From Bacillota bacterium (GTDB lineage: Bacteria; Bacillota; Clostridia; Acetivibrionales; Acetivibrionaceae), in the NCBI GenBank assembly GCA_023398495.1, contig JAEWSG010000146.1, forward strand, positions 1-20,965: a stretch of 20,965 bases of DNA, read 5' to 3'. Both the position numbers and the translations under genes were made by a program. Below are positions 7,554-14,538 of the stretch, in pieces; position 1 is the stretch's first letter, and every line of letters begins with the position of its first letter. Below the pieces are notes generated by a model. That model was not told the origin of the DNA. It searched no databases and saw only the letters and a list, made by a program, of their open reading frames with translations.

Positions 7554-8090
7554 TCAGTCCTGTATTAAAAGACTCCTTAACGAATCAAATCTGGTCTTTA
7601 CAGAGTAGTCTTCCACCCTGTCACCAATTTGTACCTTAATTCCCCCAATCAATGATTTATCTATCTGAAGAACGGCACTTACCTTTCCTTTCTTATATGT
7701 CGCTGCATATTTTTCACATATCTTTTCAACCTGCAACTCATCTAGCTGAGCTGCAGAGATTATTTCCAACTTTAATACATTTCTTTTCTCATCCGCAAGC
7801 CTTTTATATTCGTCTGAAATTCCTCTAATATGCTTTGTTCTAGCCTTATCGGTTAATAACAACAATAGCTTGAATAAACTTTCATCAATCCTGCCATCAA
7901 ACATATCTGACAACAGCTTTTTTTTCATATCTAATTGTATTTGAGGATTCCCGAGATAATCTCCCAGTTCCCCAGTACTATCCAGCAGATTTATCACAGC
8001 ATCAAAATCACTCAATACTTTATCCGTACTGATATTTGCTTCAGTTATCTCTATTAATGCCTCAGCATACCGTTCTTCTACCAATGGCAT
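7554..8090 (-). CDS. atpH: ATP synthase delta subunit (OSCP type)
   Basis: 178 aa from the chosen start, typical for the family. Delta joins the top of F1 to the peripheral stalk b subunits. The sequence shows the family opening PLVEERYAEALIEIT, a helical N-terminal domain, and the C-terminal signature DKSLIGGIKVQIGDRVEDYSVKTR. The reading frame is open further upstream into atpF (to 8141), but the ATG at 8090 has AGGA 9 bp upstream and gives MPLVEERYAEAL. An ATG two codons earlier is only 3 bp from that site. With this start the gene lies 19 bp after atpF without overlap and 40 bp before atpA. Confidence 0.95.
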   Translation of the reverse strand: MPLVEERYAEALIEITEANISTDKVLSDFDAVINLLDSTGELGDYLGNPQIQLDMKKKLLSDMFDGRIDESLFKLLLLLTDKARTKHIRGISDEYKRLADEKRNVLKLEIISAAQLDELQVEKICEKYAATYKKGKVSAVLQIDKSLIGGIKVQIGDRVEDYSVKTRFDSLRSLLIQD

Positions 8091-8109
8091 TTCCATACTT
8101 CCTTTCAAA

Positions 8110-8598
8110 TTATGCAATATTTTTCCCTGAAACCACATCATTTACTAGCTTTCTGTTCATTTCTGTGTCCATATTGGCCTCTACAACCTTAGAAGCAGCT
8201 TCTAGTGCTAGACTGACAACCTCATTTCTCATACTCTTCATCATTTCTTTTCTTTCCAGCTCAATCTCTTCTTTAGCTTTTTCTTTCATAATTTCTACTT
8301 CAGCCTTAGCCTGCCTGATAATATTATCATGCTCATCCTGAGCTTTTACTGTTGCATCCCTGATTATCTTATCAGCATCCTTTTTTGCAGCTTCAAGCTT
8401 TTTCTCATAATTTACCTTAAGTTGAGACGCTTCTTCATTAACTCTTTTTGAGTCCTCAAGCTGCTGCTTTATTGAATTCGACCTGTCTTCCATAAATTCG
8501 GTCACAGGTTTAAAAAGAAGCTTCTTTAAAACCAAATATAATACAATTAAATTTATTATAGCCCATACAAAATCTGGAATATTAAATAGCAGTCCCAT
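8110..8598 (-). CDS. atpF: Fo ATP synthase b subunit (peripheral stalk)
   Basis: 162 aa. One N-terminal membrane helix (about 8-28, WAIINLIVLYLVLKKLLFKP) is followed by a long, highly charged helix rich in Lys, Glu and Ala (about 30-150) that forms the right-handed coiled-coil stator. The C-terminal end contacts delta. There is only one b-type gene, so the stalk is a homodimer. The ATG start has AAGGA at 6 bp. It is separated from atpE by 224 bp carrying two hairpins, the longest gap in the operon. Confidence 0.96.
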   Translation of the reverse strand: MGLLFNIPDFVWAIINLIVLYLVLKKLLFKPVTEFMEDRSNSIKQQLEDSKRVNEEASQLKVNYEKKLEAAKKDADKIIRDATVKAQDEHDNIIRQAKAEVEIMKEKAKEEIELERKEMMKSMRNEVVSLALEAASKVVEANMDTEMNRKLVNDVVSGKNIA

Positions 8599-8642
8599 AA
8601 AAAATCCTTTCCAACAACTGTAAAGTTAATGAATTCCTTAGA

Positions 8643-8710
8643 GATAACGAAAAAACAACATCCAATTCTCGTATTTTGGAAACATTACCATGTCAAGCTT
8701 TTTCGTTATC
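8643..8710 (-). other. Long inverted repeat between atpE and atpF (hairpin 2 on the mRNA)
   Basis: GATAACGAAAAA (8643-8654) is exactly complementary to TTTTTCGTTATC (8699-8710), around a 44-nt loop. On the minus strand the loop contains a perfect TTGACA, but the best hexamer 17 bp on (TACGAG) is a poor -10, so an internal promoter is only possible. It lies about 45 nt upstream of the atpF start. Confidence 0.6.
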
Positions 8711-8741
8711 CAGAGTGTGAACTTATAATTTAGACGTACCT

Positions 8742-8786
8742 CAGCGTAGGAATTTGCAAAAATAAATTCTACAAACTCCTACGCTG
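8742..8786 (-). other. Stem-loop just downstream of atpE (hairpin 1 on the mRNA)
   Basis: CAGCGTAGGA (8742-8751) pairs perfectly with TCCTACGCTG (8777-8786). After one mismatch, TTTG pairs with CAAA. No U-run follows on the operon strand, so it is not a standard terminator. It could block 3' exonucleases and stabilise the atpE message. Confidence 0.65.
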
Positions 8787-8822
8787 TAATAAATTCCACT
8801 GGAATAAATACTTACCTGTCGT

Positions 8823-9041
8823 TTATTTCAACAGTATCATTAACAGTGCAATAACAAATCCATATATAGCTGTCGCTTCAGCCAGAGCTGCACCAAGCAG
8901 CATAACAGTCTGAATTTTTGTTCCTGCCTCCGGCTGCCTTGCAACTGCATCAACAGCTTTTCCTGTTGCAAAACTAATACCTATTCCGGCAGTCACACAC
9001 CCCAACAAAGCCAGACTTATTGCAAATGCTGAATTACCCAT
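8823..9041 (-). CDS. atpE: Fo ATP synthase c subunit (rotor ring)
   Basis: 72 aa, two membrane helices joined by the conserved polar loop ARQPEA (residues about 34-39). The ion-binding carboxylate is Glu55 in ALAEATAIYG. The sodium-type pattern (Gln in helix 1 and Ser after the Glu, as in Ilyobacter) is absent: helix 1 has Ile22 at the Gln position, and Ala56 follows the Glu. Proton coupling is therefore expected. The longest frame runs 37 codons further upstream into atpB, but the ATG at 9041 has a near-perfect TAAGGAGGTG at 6 bp and gives the family start MGNSAFAIS. The first three bases of that ribosome site are the atpB stop codon, so the two genes are tightly coupled. This is the strongest ribosome site in the operon, as suits a subunit needed in about ten copies. 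Confidence 0.96.
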   Translation of the reverse strand: MGNSAFAISLALLGCVTAGIGISFATGKAVDAVARQPEAGTKIQTVMLLGAALAEATAIYGFVIALLMILLK

Positions 9042-9054
9042 TTTCTTCACCTCC

Positions 9055-9810
9055 TTATTCAACTGCCTCAGCAATGTAAAGTGATGTAAGGAACACAAAA
9101 ACATATGCTTGTAAGATGCCATCAAATATATCAAAATAAATGCTGAGTACACCCGGCAAAAATGCGGGCATAGAACTATAAATCAACTCCATAATTATGA
9201 CAGCACCCAACACATTTCCATATTGCCTGAAACATAATGATAAAGGTCTTATAAAATAATCTAATATTTTAAAAGGCAATAAAATTGGTACCGGTTCTAA
9301 AAAACTCTTAAGCCAACCTGACACCTTTTTAACCTTTATTCCTGAAACCAGAACAGCAAACATCGACATAACAGCAAATCCCAAAGCTACACTGGCATTC
9401 TTCGTCGGTGGTATCAGGTTAAAGTCAGGAAACTTCAAAAAAGCTTTGATATGAGTTAATTGATACAATTGCTCTCCACTAGGAATTATGTTAAATATGG
9501 CTACGGTATTTGAAAGAACAAGGAACATAAGCACCGTTCCTATATATGGAGCAATCAACTTCCAATGATGACCAACCGAACCCTCTGTTAGTTTGTTAAT
9601 GAGTTCTACCAATGTTTCAACAAAATTTTGTTTTCCCTCAGGAATTGTTTTCATCTTCCGAGTAAAGATAATCGAGAATATAATCAGGAACGCCATAATA
9701 ATCCACATAACTATAACAGCATCTGAAATCTGTATGGTTAACCCAAACAAATGAATGTCTATTTTATTACTTGACATTACCTCTGAAATTTTTTCTCCAA
9801 AACCTTCCAT
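9055..9810 (-). CDS. atpB: Fo ATP synthase a subunit
   Basis: 251 aa, a polytopic membrane protein with five or six predicted helices. It forms the ion half-channels facing the c ring. The essential Arg is seen in the penultimate-helix signature RPLSLCFRQYGNVLGA, a clostridial variant of the more common SLRLFGN. The C-terminal helix QAYVFVFLTSLYIAEAVE fits the family. The ATG start has GAAGGTG 5 bp upstream. It begins 12 bp after atpI, and its TAA stop lies within the ribosome site of atpE. Confidence 0.96.
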   Translation of the reverse strand: MEGFGEKISEVMSSNKIDIHLFGLTIQISDAVIVMWIIMAFLIIFSIIFTRKMKTIPEGKQNFVETLVELINKLTEGSVGHHWKLIAPYIGTVLMFLVLSNTVAIFNIIPSGEQLYQLTHIKAFLKFPDFNLIPPTKNASVALGFAVMSMFAVLVSGIKVKKVSGWLKSFLEPVPILLPFKILDYFIRPLSLCFRQYGNVLGAVIIMELIYSSMPAFLPGVLSIYFDIFDGILQAYVFVFLTSLYIAEAVE

Positions 9811-9822
9811 TCCTGCACCTTC

Positions 9823-10224
9823 TTATTGAAAGTTATTATGGGATAAACCCAAAGCTTCAGTAATTATATTTGTTAAAATTATAACGGGTAAAAGCAGTAT
9901 GCCTCCCACAACCCCGAAAAAAAACCACACGCTAAAATATATAGATACTGCAAGTAATAAGATAGTTGCAGGTTGTACCAGTAAATATTTAACCAACCCA
10001 TTTCTTTTACTAAACCTTTTTTCTCCCTGCCTGAGCTTACCCGATATGTAATTCGAAGTAACAGCAAACTTCAGCATCCCAAACAGTGAACCTAAAATTA
10101 AGCCTGCAGCAGTGATCCACTTTCTATCAATAAACGCTAAATCCAGTATTAATAAAATGACCAAAAATATAATTGTCCTTATTCTAAAAAATCTTTGTAA
10201 AGCAACATCATCCAAATTATTCAT
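9823..10224 (-). CDS. atpI: ATP synthase I-like small membrane protein
   Basis: 133 aa with four hydrophobic segments (about 15-33, 36-55, 82-101 and 103-123) in two hairpins, and a basic loop between helices 2 and 3. Position as the first gene before atpB and the four-helix layout fit the ATP synthase I / UncI family, thought to help assemble the c ring or supply magnesium; sequence conservation in that family is weak, so the call rests largely on context. The ATG is preceded by AGGG at 10 bp and AAGG immediately before, so initiation looks weak or translationally coupled. A TTG at codon 4 is an alternative start. Confidence 0.75.
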   Translation of the reverse strand: MNNLDDVALQRFFRIRTIIFLVILLILDLAFIDRKWITAAGLILGSLFGMLKFAVTSNYISGKLRQGEKRFSKRNGLVKYLLVQPATILLLAVSIYFSVWFFFGVVGGILLLPVIILTNIITEALGLSHNNFQ

Positions 10225-10285
10225 CCTTATGGTTCCCTGAAAAAGCTAATAAAAAAACCGACACTGCTAAAATAAGCTCCTTCGG
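10217..10285 (-). promoter_or_regulatory. Possible leader of the atp operon (weak hairpin plus T7, and a 15-codon ORF)
   Basis: On the minus strand CCGA (10282-10285) and TCGG (10258-10261) enclose a small GCT/AGC stem and are followed at once by seven Ts, like a weak attenuator. A mini-ORF (10264-10217, GTG start) would encode MSVFLLAFSGNHKDE and ends inside the first codons of atpI. AAGGAG lies 12 bp before it. The stem is short with an unpaired middle, so this is tentative. Confidence 0.25.
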
Positions 10286-10312
10286 CGGCATCAAAAAATT
10301 TATAATGTTACT

Positions 10313-10341
10313 ATAATATCACACATGTAAACGTTATTCAA
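10313..10341 (-). promoter_or_regulatory. atpI: Extended -10 promoter for the atp operon
   Basis: On the minus strand TTGAAT (10336-10341), a 17-bp spacer and TATTAT (10313-10318), with TG one base upstream of the -10. This predicts a transcript starting near 10306 with a leader of about 80 nt. It lies between a wecB terminator-like hairpin and atpI. Confidence 0.6.
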
Positions 10342-10342
10342 C

Positions 10343-10373
10343 AAAAAATGTGCTAAAAATCATAACACATTTT
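10343..10373 (-). terminator. Probable terminator after wecB
   Basis: On the minus strand AAAATGTG (10366-10373) pairs with CACATTTT (10345-10352) across a 13-nt loop and ends in six Ts (10343-10348). The stem is AT-rich and so only moderately strong. It begins 20 bp after the wecB stop and lies just upstream of the atp promoter. Confidence 0.55.
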
Positions 10374-10392
10374 AGAATATTTTCGTGAAGTT

Positions 10393-11556
10393 TTAATATT
10401 TACTATAGATGAAAAACTCCGTAGGTTTATCTTTGCTTAATCCAAACTCATAGAGCAATGCTTTGGCTATTCTCGAAGAAGCAAATCCATCCCCATATGG
10501 ATTAACCGCCTTTGCCATTTCCTGATACTCCGCTTTTATATCCAGCAATTCACAAGTCAGGTTTATTATATTCTCTCTATCCGTACCAGCAAGCCTAACA
10601 GTACCTGCATCTAAAGCTTCAGGTCGCTCTGTCTCATTGCGTAAAACCAGTACCGGCTTACCCAAAGAAGGTGCTTCTTCTTGTAATCCACCCGAATCAG
10701 TCATTATAAGATAAGACCTATCCATAAGATTATGCATGTCCTGAACATCCAATGGATCAATTAAGTGAACACGGCTATGTCCGCCCAATATTTTTCTTGC
10801 GACAGATTGCACAGCAGGGTTTAAATGGACAGGATATACTATCGCTACATCTTCATATCTGTCTGCAATATACTTTAATGCATGACATATATTTTCAAGC
10901 GGCTCACCGAGGTTTTCTCTCCTGTGGGCTGTGACAGTAATAACTCTGTTATCTGAAAATTTTATATCTTTAAGTACGCTGTTCCCGAAAACATAATCCT
11001 TGTGCACAGTGGTCCTAATAGCGTCAATTACAGTGTTGCCTGTTATATATATTTTATTATCTTTTACGTTTTCCTTTAACAAATTAGCTTTATTTGACTT
11101 GGTGGGTGCAAAATGAATATCACTTAAGACACCTGTAAGTTTTCTGTTCATCTCTTCAGGATAGGGAAAATACTTGTCATTTGTCCTTAGTCCCGCCTCA
11201 ACATGCCCCACACTAATCTTGTTATAAAAAGCCGCCAGACTTCCCACAAATGTTGTTGTAGTATCGCCGTGTACAAGAACTATATCCGGCTTAGCCTCTC
11301 CAAAAACCCTGTTTAATCCTTCCAATCCCCTTGTAGTAATATCTGCCAGTGTCTGCTTGTCCTTCATTATGTCCAAATCATAGTCCGCAGCTATGTCAAA
11401 TATTTCAAGAACCTGATCAAGCATTTGCCTGTGCTGTGCCGTAACACATACTGATGTTTCAATCTGGTCATATTTTTTTAATTCCTTAACCAAAGGTGCC
11501 ATTTTTATTGCCTCCGGCCTTGTGCCGAAAACAACCATTGCTTTTAATCTGTCCAA
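10393..11556 (-). CDS. wecB: UDP-N-acetylglucosamine 2-epimerase (non-hydrolysing)
   Basis: 387 aa. It interconverts UDP-GlcNAc and UDP-ManNAc in the cytoplasm, supplying ManNAc for wall polymers such as teichoic-acid linkage units or capsule. Family motifs in order: GTRPEAIKMAPLV at the start, HGDTTTT, VEAGLRT, PEEMNRKLTGVLSDIHFAPT, TGNTVIDA, TAHRRENLGE, and the substrate region TDSGGLQEEAPSLGKPVLVLRNETERPEA. The frame is open six codons further upstream, but the ribosome site GGGAGG lies inside that extension. The TTG at 11556, 6 bp after it, gives MDRLKAMVVFGTRPEAIK, as expected for the family. It follows the tagO-type gene by 82 bp, a sensible pairing because both act in linkage-unit or polysaccharide start reactions. 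B. subtilis calls the equivalent mnaA. Confidence 0.95.
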   Translation of the reverse strand: MDRLKAMVVFGTRPEAIKMAPLVKELKKYDQIETSVCVTAQHRQMLDQVLEIFDIAADYDLDIMKDKQTLADITTRGLEGLNRVFGEAKPDIVLVHGDTTTTFVGSLAAFYNKISVGHVEAGLRTNDKYFPYPEEMNRKLTGVLSDIHFAPTKSNKANLLKENVKDNKIYITGNTVIDAIRTTVHKDYVFGNSVLKDIKFSDNRVITVTAHRRENLGEPLENICHALKYIADRYEDVAIVYPVHLNPAVQSVARKILGGHSRVHLIDPLDVQDMHNLMDRSYLIMTDSGGLQEEAPSLGKPVLVLRNETERPEALDAGTVRLAGTDRENIINLTCELLDIKAEYQEMAKAVNPYGDGFASSRIAKALLYEFGLSKDKPTEFFIYSKY

Positions 11557-11617
11557 AATTATCCTCCCTTGCAAAAACTCCGAAGTAATATTTAAGATGT
11601 TCGTTAGTGATTTTTAT

Positions 11618-11652
11618 AAGTAAAGGAATCTTTTAAACCTAATCCTTTACTT
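11618..11652 (-). other. Hairpin spanning the tagO stop codon
   Basis: AAGTAAAGGA (11618-11627) and TCCTTTACTT (11643-11652) are perfect 10-bp complements with a 15-nt loop that contains the stop codon. On the minus strand TTATAAAAA follows rather than a U-run, so it may be a partial terminator or a processing or stability element between tagO and wecB. Confidence 0.4.
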
Positions 11653-12760
11653 TTGGTATAGACAAGTCAGGTATTTTTTCTTCCTCAACTGTCTTTTGTA
11701 CATCGGGACTATCATTAATTTCATTCATATACTTTGAACCTGCAATTACAAACACTGATACAGCAATAATAAGTACAACTGCACTTAAAGCCCCTTTATC
11801 GGCTAAAACAATGGCAGCAAGCCCTAAAGCACCACTTACACTATACATGGTCACAACCGACTGTTTCTGGCTGAATCCCATATCTATGAGTTTATGGTGT
11901 AAATGTCCTCTGTCTGCAGCCATAATTGATTTTCCCTGCAAAAGTCTTCTTAGTATGGCAAAGGTGGTATCAAATAATGGTAAACCTAAAACCAATAAAG
12001 GAATAGCTATTGCTATTGTTGTATAAGCCTTCATCATTCCCTGCAGAGATATTACACCCAGCGTAAATCCCAAAAATGTAGCTCCGGTATCCCCCATGAA
12101 TATTTTCGCAGGATTAAAGTTATATGGCAGAAAGCCAAGTGTTGACCCTGCCAGTATAGCTATAATCATCGCTGTTTGTACTTCTCCTGCTATTATCGAA
12201 ATAAACAGAAGTGACAAATATGCAATGGAAGAAACTCCCGCTGCGAGACCATCCAGTCCGTCAATGAAATTTATAGCATTGGTAATACCTACAATCCATA
12301 AAACTGTAAGTGGATATGCTATAAAATCACTTAGGATAATACCTTCTGTTGAGAACGGATTGGTGATAACAGATATTTTATTCTGTGAAACAAAAACCAC
12401 AGCCAATGCAGCCAATATCTGAAACAGAAACTTGATCTTTGGCCCTAGTTGTTTGATATCATCCACAATACCTATACCTATTATGATAAATACTCCTATT
12501 AGTAGCCCTAACAAATGTGCTGTTGGTTCAATACCTACAACACCTATAAATGTACTCATCAATCCAAACAATAATGAAATAATAAATCCTGAAAATATCG
12601 CCAATCCACCCAAACGTGCAATAGGCTTTCTGTGCATTCTTCTGTCATCCTTGGGAACGTCGACAGCTCCAATATAAAATGCAACCTTTTTTGCTATTGG
12701 AGTTGAAGTAAACGAAACTATAAAAGCAAGGGCAAAAGATATAAAATATTCATAAAACAC
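11639..12760 (-). CDS. tagO: Undecaprenyl-phosphate GlcNAc-1-phosphate transferase (TagO/WecA type)
   Basis: 373 aa, about ten membrane helices. It moves GlcNAc-1-phosphate from UDP-GlcNAc to undecaprenyl phosphate on the cytoplasmic membrane face, the first step of wall teichoic acid or related glycan synthesis. MraY/WecA-family motifs are clear: DDRRMHRKPIARLGG (about 38-52), GIVDDIKQLGPK, NAINFIDGLDGLAAG, FMGDTGATFLGF, and the HIH-like loop DRGHLHHKL. The DDRR and HLHH forms favour TagO/WecA over MraY. The GTG start has AAGGTG at 5 bp. The next gene, wecB, could provide ManNAc for the second sugar of the linkage unit. The exact glycan is not shown by this window. Confidence 0.92.
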   Translation of the reverse strand: MFYEYFISFALAFIVSFTSTPIAKKVAFYIGAVDVPKDDRRMHRKPIARLGGLAIFSGFIISLLFGLMSTFIGVVGIEPTAHLLGLLIGVFIIIGIGIVDDIKQLGPKIKFLFQILAALAVVFVSQNKISVITNPFSTEGIILSDFIAYPLTVLWIVGITNAINFIDGLDGLAAGVSSIAYLSLLFISIIAGEVQTAMIIAILAGSTLGFLPYNFNPAKIFMGDTGATFLGFTLGVISLQGMMKAYTTIAIAIPLLVLGLPLFDTTFAILRRLLQGKSIMAADRGHLHHKLIDMGFSQKQSVVTMYSVSGALGLAAIVLADKGALSAVVLIIAVSVFVIAGSKYMNEINDSPDVQKTVEEEKIPDLSIPKVKD

Positions 12761-12810
12761 AAAAACACCTTCTTCACATTAATCTTTTGTAAAATAATGT
12801 TTTTATAATA

Positions 12811-13257
12811 CTATTCTACCTCGAACTTAACAACTCTAATTCCCGCCTCTTTAAGCAAATCCATGGAAAGATTGTCGGGATAATCTCCCTTAAACACAAT
12901 TTTTTTAATTCCTGCATTTATTGCCATCTTTGCACACAACACACAGGGTTGGTTTGTGACGTAAAGAATTCCATCCTTAACGCTAGTACCCGAATAAGCT
13001 GCCTGCACAATAGCATTCTGCTCTGCATGTATAGCTCTGCAAAGTTCATGCCTCTCTCCGGAAGGAACATTCAATTTTTCCCTTAAACATCCAACTTCGT
13101 CGCAGTGCCTGCAACCCACAGGTGCACCGTTATAACCGGTTGCAAGTATGCGCTTGTCCTTCACAATCAACGCTCCTACCTGACGCCTTTGACATGTTGA
13201 CCTGCTTTTAATAAGTTCAACTATTTCCATAAAGTACTGGTCCCAAGACGGTCTCAT
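12811..13257 (-). CDS. comEB: Deoxycytidylate (dCMP) deaminase, ComEB family
   Basis: 148 aa. It converts dCMP to dUMP, feeding thymidylate synthesis. The zinc site is complete: HAEQN (His77, Glu79) and PCVLC (Cys105, Cys108). An additional Cys/His cluster (C49, C52, C57, H70, C73) is typical of dCMP deaminases with a second structural zinc, which argues against a plain cytidine or tRNA-adenosine deaminase. The ATG start has a run of six Gs at 6 bp. It stands between upp and the tagO-type gene, so pyrimidine salvage enzymes are adjacent. The name comEB comes from the B. subtilis competence locus; no competence genes are visible here, so a nucleotide role is the safe reading. Confidence 0.93.
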   Translation of the reverse strand: MRPSWDQYFMEIVELIKSRSTCQRRQVGALIVKDKRILATGYNGAPVGCRHCDEVGCLREKLNVPSGERHELCRAIHAEQNAIVQAAYSGTSVKDGILYVTNQPCVLCAKMAINAGIKKIVFKGDYPDNLSMDLLKEAGIRVVKFEVE

Positions 13258-13342
13258 TAAATTCCCCCCATGCTGAGAAATATACTAAATATATTTCGTC
13301 CGTTTTTCTCAAAATCTTGACCTCAAAATTATCCCTTATTTC

Positions 13343-13972
13343 TTACTTTGTACCAAAAAGTCTGTCTCCAGCATCCCCAAGACCTGGAATTATATACCCG
13401 TGGTCATTTAGTTTATCATCTACTGCTGCACAATATATGGCAACATCCGGGTGATCTTTATTTATTCTTTCTATTCCAGCTTTTGAGGCTATCAGGCACA
13501 TCAATTTTATGCTGTTTACGCCTTTGTCCTTTATGTATTGTATTGCTGCGGACGCAGAACCACCTGTTGCAAGCATAGGATCTACAACAACTATCTCTCT
13601 TTCAGAGACATCATCAGGTAATTTGCAATAGTACTCAACAGGCCCTAGTGTCTCCGGATCCCTGTACAGCCCAATATGCCCGACTTTAGCCATAGGCAGC
13701 AGCTTAAGCATACCATCAACCATACCAAGACCAGCTCTTAATACAGGTACTATACCAAGCTTCTTCCCTGATATTATGTTTGTTTTTGCTACCCCAACTG
13801 GAGTTTCTATTTCAACTTCTTTTAAAGGCATGTTCCTTGTTACTTCATATCCCATCAGCATGGATATTTCCAGAACCAGTTCTCTGAATTCCTTTGTCTG
13901 GGTATTCTTGTCCCTTAAAAGCGAAATCTTATGTTGTATTAACGGATGATCAAGTATAAAAACATTATCCAT
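13343..13972 (-). CDS. upp: Uracil phosphoribosyltransferase
   Basis: 209 aa, full length. It makes UMP from uracil and PRPP in the cytoplasm. The opening FILDHPLIQHKISLLRDKNT is diagnostic. The PRPP-binding loop is VVDPMLATGGSA, and the uracil-site region near the C-terminus is GYIIPGLGDAGDRLFGT. The ATG start has AAAGGAG at 9 bp. It begins 15 bp after rpiB, so the two are surely cotranscribed, a common Firmicute arrangement. An 85-bp gap with a small AT hairpin (GAAATATA / TATATTTC at 13277-13297) separates it from the dCMP deaminase gene. Confidence 0.97.
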   Translation of the reverse strand: MDNVFILDHPLIQHKISLLRDKNTQTKEFRELVLEISMLMGYEVTRNMPLKEVEIETPVGVAKTNIISGKKLGIVPVLRAGLGMVDGMLKLLPMAKVGHIGLYRDPETLGPVEYYCKLPDDVSEREIVVVDPMLATGGSASAAIQYIKDKGVNSIKLMCLIASKAGIERINKDHPDVAIYCAAVDDKLNDHGYIIPGLGDAGDRLFGTK

Positions 13973-13987
13973 GTGTTATAACTCCTT

Positions 13988-14437
13988 TTATCTGCTGTAT
14001 TTTTTTTCGATAGCTTCTATTTTGCTCACTCTTTTTTGGTGCCTGTCCCCTAAAAACTCAGCTTTTAGCCAAGTATCAACAATATCTATAGCCAAATCAA
14101 GTCCGACTATTCTCTCACCTAACGCAAGTACATTAGCATCATTGTGTTCTCTGCTCATTCTTGCCATAAAACTATTAGTGCATAAAGCAGCTCTTATACC
14201 GGGCACCTTGTTTGCAGACACAGAAATCCCTATTCCTGTTCCACATATTATAATGCCCTTTTCACACTCCCCATTCCTAATAGCTTCTGCAACACTCAAA
14301 GCATAATCGGGATAATCAACTGATTGTGAATCACATGTTCCATAGTCCACTATTTCATAACTGTTTTGTTTAAGAAATTTTACTATTTCATCTTTTAATT
14401 TGTATCCTGCATGATCATTACCAATTGCTATTTTCAT
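13988..14437 (-). CDS. rpiB: Ribose-5-phosphate isomerase B
   Basis: 149 aa. It interconverts ribose-5-phosphate and ribulose-5-phosphate, and so supports PRPP supply for the neighbouring upp. RpiB/LacAB features: GNDHAGYKLKDEI at the N-terminus, the catalytic-cysteine loop CGTGIGISVSANKVPGIRAALC, and REHNDANVLALGERIVG. A longer frame begins at a TTG that overlaps the ribosome site; the ATG at 14437 has GGAGG at 5 bp and gives MKIAIGNDHAGYK, so it is preferred. It lies 101 bp after the phosphatase gene. Confidence 0.95.
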   Translation of the reverse strand: MKIAIGNDHAGYKLKDEIVKFLKQNSYEIVDYGTCDSQSVDYPDYALSVAEAIRNGECEKGIIICGTGIGISVSANKVPGIRAALCTNSFMARMSREHNDANVLALGERIVGLDLAIDIVDTWLKAEFLGDRHQKRVSKIEAIEKKYSR

Positions 14438-14538
14438 ATTATCCTCCAAGCTTATATTTTATATTATTGGAAACTTTATGTCAAAAGGAAAAACTCCAAA
14501 AGTGCCAATCTTATAGTCCACTTTCCAAAGCTATCTCG

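Noticed and set aside
8036..8341. 101-codon plus-strand ORF opposite atpF and atpH
   Set aside because: It is the antisense shadow of the Glu/Lys-rich b subunit helix (Ser/Leu/Phe-rich product) and lacks a ribosome site.
8660..8700. Internal promoter for atpF from TTGACA in the hairpin loop
   Set aside because: No acceptable -10 at 16-18 bp; kept only as a remark in the hairpin entry.
8823..9152. 109-codon version of atpE
   Set aside because: The extra N-terminus overlaps atpB and looks nothing like a c subunit; the ATG at 9041 has a near-perfect ribosome site.
13277..13297. Hairpin between upp and the dCMP deaminase gene as a terminator
   Set aside because: The arms are A/T only and no U-run follows on the gene strand; the genes are probably cotranscribed.
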